The notes under the pieces were generated by a model that saw only the letters and a list, made by a program, of their open reading frames with translations, did not search any database and had not been told where the DNA came from. The position numbers and the translations under genes were made by a program. Shown piece by piece: positions 15,338 through 16,620 of a stretch of DNA of 16,620 bases (the first letter of the stretch is position 1; every line of letters begins with the position of its first letter). The DNA is taken from NCBI GenBank assembly GCA_002339265.1, contig DDKG01000034.1:1-16620 (forward strand). The letters run 5' to 3'. The DNA is from Massilia sp. UBA2604 (lineage in GTDB: Bacteria > Pseudomonadota > Gammaproteobacteria > Burkholderiales > Burkholderiaceae_D).

Positions 15338-15403
15338 GAATATTTCGTGGTGCATCATACACCCGGGCAAAATGCGGCACGCGCCAGCGGCCGTGTACGT
15401 ATT

Positions 15404-15423
15404 CAGGGATAATGTCATCCCTG
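15404..15423. promoter_or_regulatory. Inverted repeat in the kup-rarD divergent spacer
   Basis: CAGGGAT and ATCCCTG form a perfect 7-base inverted repeat around AATGTC, and ATT/AAT flank it with a one-base offset. It ends 19 bases before the rarD ATG and overlaps a GATAAT hexamer. It could be an operator for rarD or a leader hairpin close to its ribosome entry site. Confidence 0.35.
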
Positions 15424-15442
15424 CAATCCTGTCCCCATTCCC

Positions 15443-16324
15443 ATGCGTTCCGGCATCATTTACGCGGCCCTGGCCTTTCTCTGCTGGGGCCTGTTCCCCA
15501 TTTATTTCCATGCGCTGGACGGCGTGCCGCCGCTGCAGATCCTGGCGCACCGCATGCTGTGGTCGCTCGGTTTCCTGATGATCATCCTGCTGTTGCGGCG
15601 CCAGTGGAAGTGGCTGAACGTGGTGCGCCAGCCGCGGGTCTTCTTCAGCTTCGTGCTGTCGGCCCTGCTGCTCAGCGCCAACTGGCTGGTGTACATCTGG
15701 TCGGTCACCAACCACCACGTGATCGAGGCCAGCCTCGGCTACTTCATCAATCCGCTGGTCAATATCATGCTGGGCTACCTGATCCTGAAGGAGCGCTTGC
15801 GCACGGTCCAGTGGCTGGCGATCGCGATCGCCGCGCTGGGCGTGGGCTGGCTGACCTGGCAGACCGGCACGGTGCCCTGGATCGCCCTGTTCCTGGCGTT
15901 CTCCTTCGGCAGCTACGGCCTGCTGCGCAAGACCGCGGCGCTCGGCGCGCTAGAGGGGCTGTCGTTCGAGACCATCGTGCTGTTCCCGCTGGCGGCGGCC
16001 TATGTCATCTGGCTGACGCTGCAGGGCCAGAACGTGTTCATCAATACCGATTCCGACCTCACGCGCGTGCTGCTGATCATGGCCGGTCCGCTCACCGCGA
16101 TCCCGCTGCTGCTGTTCGCCAGCGGTGCGCGCAAGATCCCGCTGTCGATCCTGGGGCTGCTGCAATACCTGTCGCCGACCCTGCAGTTCCTGCTCGGCGT
16201 GTGGCTGTTCAAGGAAGCGTTTACCGCCGACCGCCTGGTCGGCTTCGTGCTGATCTGGAGCGCGCTGATCCTGTTCGCAGGCGAAGGCCTGCTGCGCCGG
16301 CCGCAGGCGCCCGCCAAAACCTGA
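15443..16324 (+). CDS. rarD: EamA-family transporter RarD
   Basis: A 293-residue inner-membrane protein of the drug/metabolite transporter superfamily, very similar in length and N-terminal sequence to E. coli RarD (296 residues). The diagnostic start GIIYAALAFLCWGLFPIYF and the LQILAHRMLWSL block (33-44) are present, and about ten membrane helices run to residue 285 in two EamA halves. The transported substrate is not established; the gene was named for a chloramphenicol-sensitivity phenotype. ATG 15443 begins the family homology, although no good Shine-Dalgarno sequence precedes it. It is divergent from kup and is followed by ettA after about 108 bases. Confidence 0.92.
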   Translation: MRSGIIYAALAFLCWGLFPIYFHALDGVPPLQILAHRMLWSLGFLMIILLLRRQWKWLNVVRQPRVFFSFVLSALLLSANWLVYIWSVTNHHVIEASLGYFINPLVNIMLGYLILKERLRTVQWLAIAIAALGVGWLTWQTGTVPWIALFLAFSFGSYGLLRKTAALGALEGLSFETIVLFPLAAAYVIWLTLQGQNVFINTDSDLTRVLLIMAGPLTAIPLLLFASGARKIPLSILGLLQYLSPTLQFLLGVWLFKEAFTADRLVGFVLIWSALILFAGEGLLRRPQAPAKT

Positions 16325-16344
16325 TCGCGCGCAGTGCCGGCACG

Positions 16345-16373
16345 GGATTTCCATGGCTTCGGCCAAGAAATCC
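16345..16373 (+). other. UUCG-tetraloop hairpin between rarD and ettA
   Basis: GGATTT (16345-16350) pairs with AAATCC (16368-16373), and inside it TGGC and GCCA close a TTCG loop (16358-16361); CCA and AG form an internal loop. A 10-base palindrome, GTGCCGGCAC (16334-16343), lies just before it. No T-tract follows, so it is not a standard terminator. It could mark the end of the rarD message or a structured ettA leader. Confidence 0.4.
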
Positions 16374-16432
16374 TGTGTCGGGCGCGGGTTCTGGCGTATC
16401 CTGTGCTCCTTGAACAACACCAGAGTCAAAGC

Positions 16433-16620
16433 ATGGCCAATTACGTCTATACCATGAACCGCGTGGGCAAAATCGTCCCGCCGAAACGTCAAATTCTCAA
16501 GGACATCTCGCTGTCCTTCTTCCCGGGCGCCAAGATCGGCGTGCTGGGCCTGAACGGCTCGGGCAAGTCGACCCTGCTCAAGATCATGGCCGGCATCGAC
16601 ACCGACATCCAGGGCGAAGC
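16433..16620 (+). CDS. ettA: Energy-dependent translational throttle protein EttA, N-terminal part (partial)
   Basis: The first 62 codons of an ABC-F ATPase run off the window edge. [19 protein letters not shown] matches the characteristic EttA N-terminus almost residue for residue, followed by [19 protein letters not shown] and the Walker A motif GLNGSGKST (39-47). EttA binds the ribosomal E site and gates entry into elongation according to the ATP/ADP ratio; E. coli EttA is about 555 residues with two ABC domains. The start is ATG 16433; no strong Shine-Dalgarno is seen, with GAG at 16423-16425 the nearest candidate. The family assignment is very secure even from this fragment. Confidence 0.96.
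   Translation, partial: MANYVYTMNRVGKIVPPKRQILKDISLSFFPGAKIGVLGLNGSGKSTLLKIMAGIDTDIQGE

Noticed and set aside
15276..15380. GTG at 15380 as the start of kup
   Set aside because: It would add 35 residues absent from the family and would lie upstream of the best promoter match.

Overview
The window reads as a chromosomal segment of a high-GC betaproteobacterium, most likely of the Massilia/Telluria/Duganella group (Oxalobacteraceae). This is inferred from G+C-rich codon use, a PEP-CTERM sorting signal, a HAF-repeat protein and the protein families present; no rRNA or other direct marker is included. Most of the window is ordinary core genome, with one atypical two-gene islet.

Left part (1-7338, all + strand). 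The 3' end of prfA (release factor 1) is followed by a spacer with a striking pair of inverted REP-like hairpins. Then come dsbB and prmC, which overlap by ATGA. prmC methylates the protein made by prfA, so dsbB sits inside a functionally linked pair. Next are an exported DUF885 putative metallopeptidase, class 1 gshA (glutamate-cysteine ligase), a histone-deacetylase/acetylpolyamine-amidohydrolase-family protein with altered active-site residues, and an ElaA-type GNAT acetyltransferase.

Middle part (7367-10336, all - strand). A 707-residue protein contains two HAF-repeat lobes. A PEP-CTERM signal and a second signal-peptide-like segment lie between the lobes, so it looks like two exported proteins encoded head-to-tail in one frame. 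Upstream are a small candidate ORF with a hydrophobic tail and an FKBP-type peptidyl-prolyl isomerase lipoprotein closed by a near-perfect intrinsic terminator.

Islet (about 10490-13350, - strand). Base composition falls visibly toward A+T. It holds an asparagine-synthase-like protein that lacks the N-terminal nucleophilic cysteine, a family 2 glycosyltransferase and, upstream of that, an apparently frameshifted gene remnant whose stop overlaps the glycosyltransferase ATG. This looks like a small, partly decayed, horizontally acquired surface-glycan module.

Right part (13398-16620). kup (potassium uptake, - strand, probable TTG start with a promoter just upstream) is divergent from rarD (EamA-family transporter, + strand). 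The window ends in the first 62 codons of ettA, an ABC-F translation factor.

The most interesting items are the HAF/PEP-CTERM tandem protein, the deacetylase homologue that keeps its zinc ligands but not the catalytic tyrosine, the REP pair whose arm differences are compensatory, and the glycan islet with its broken upstream gene.
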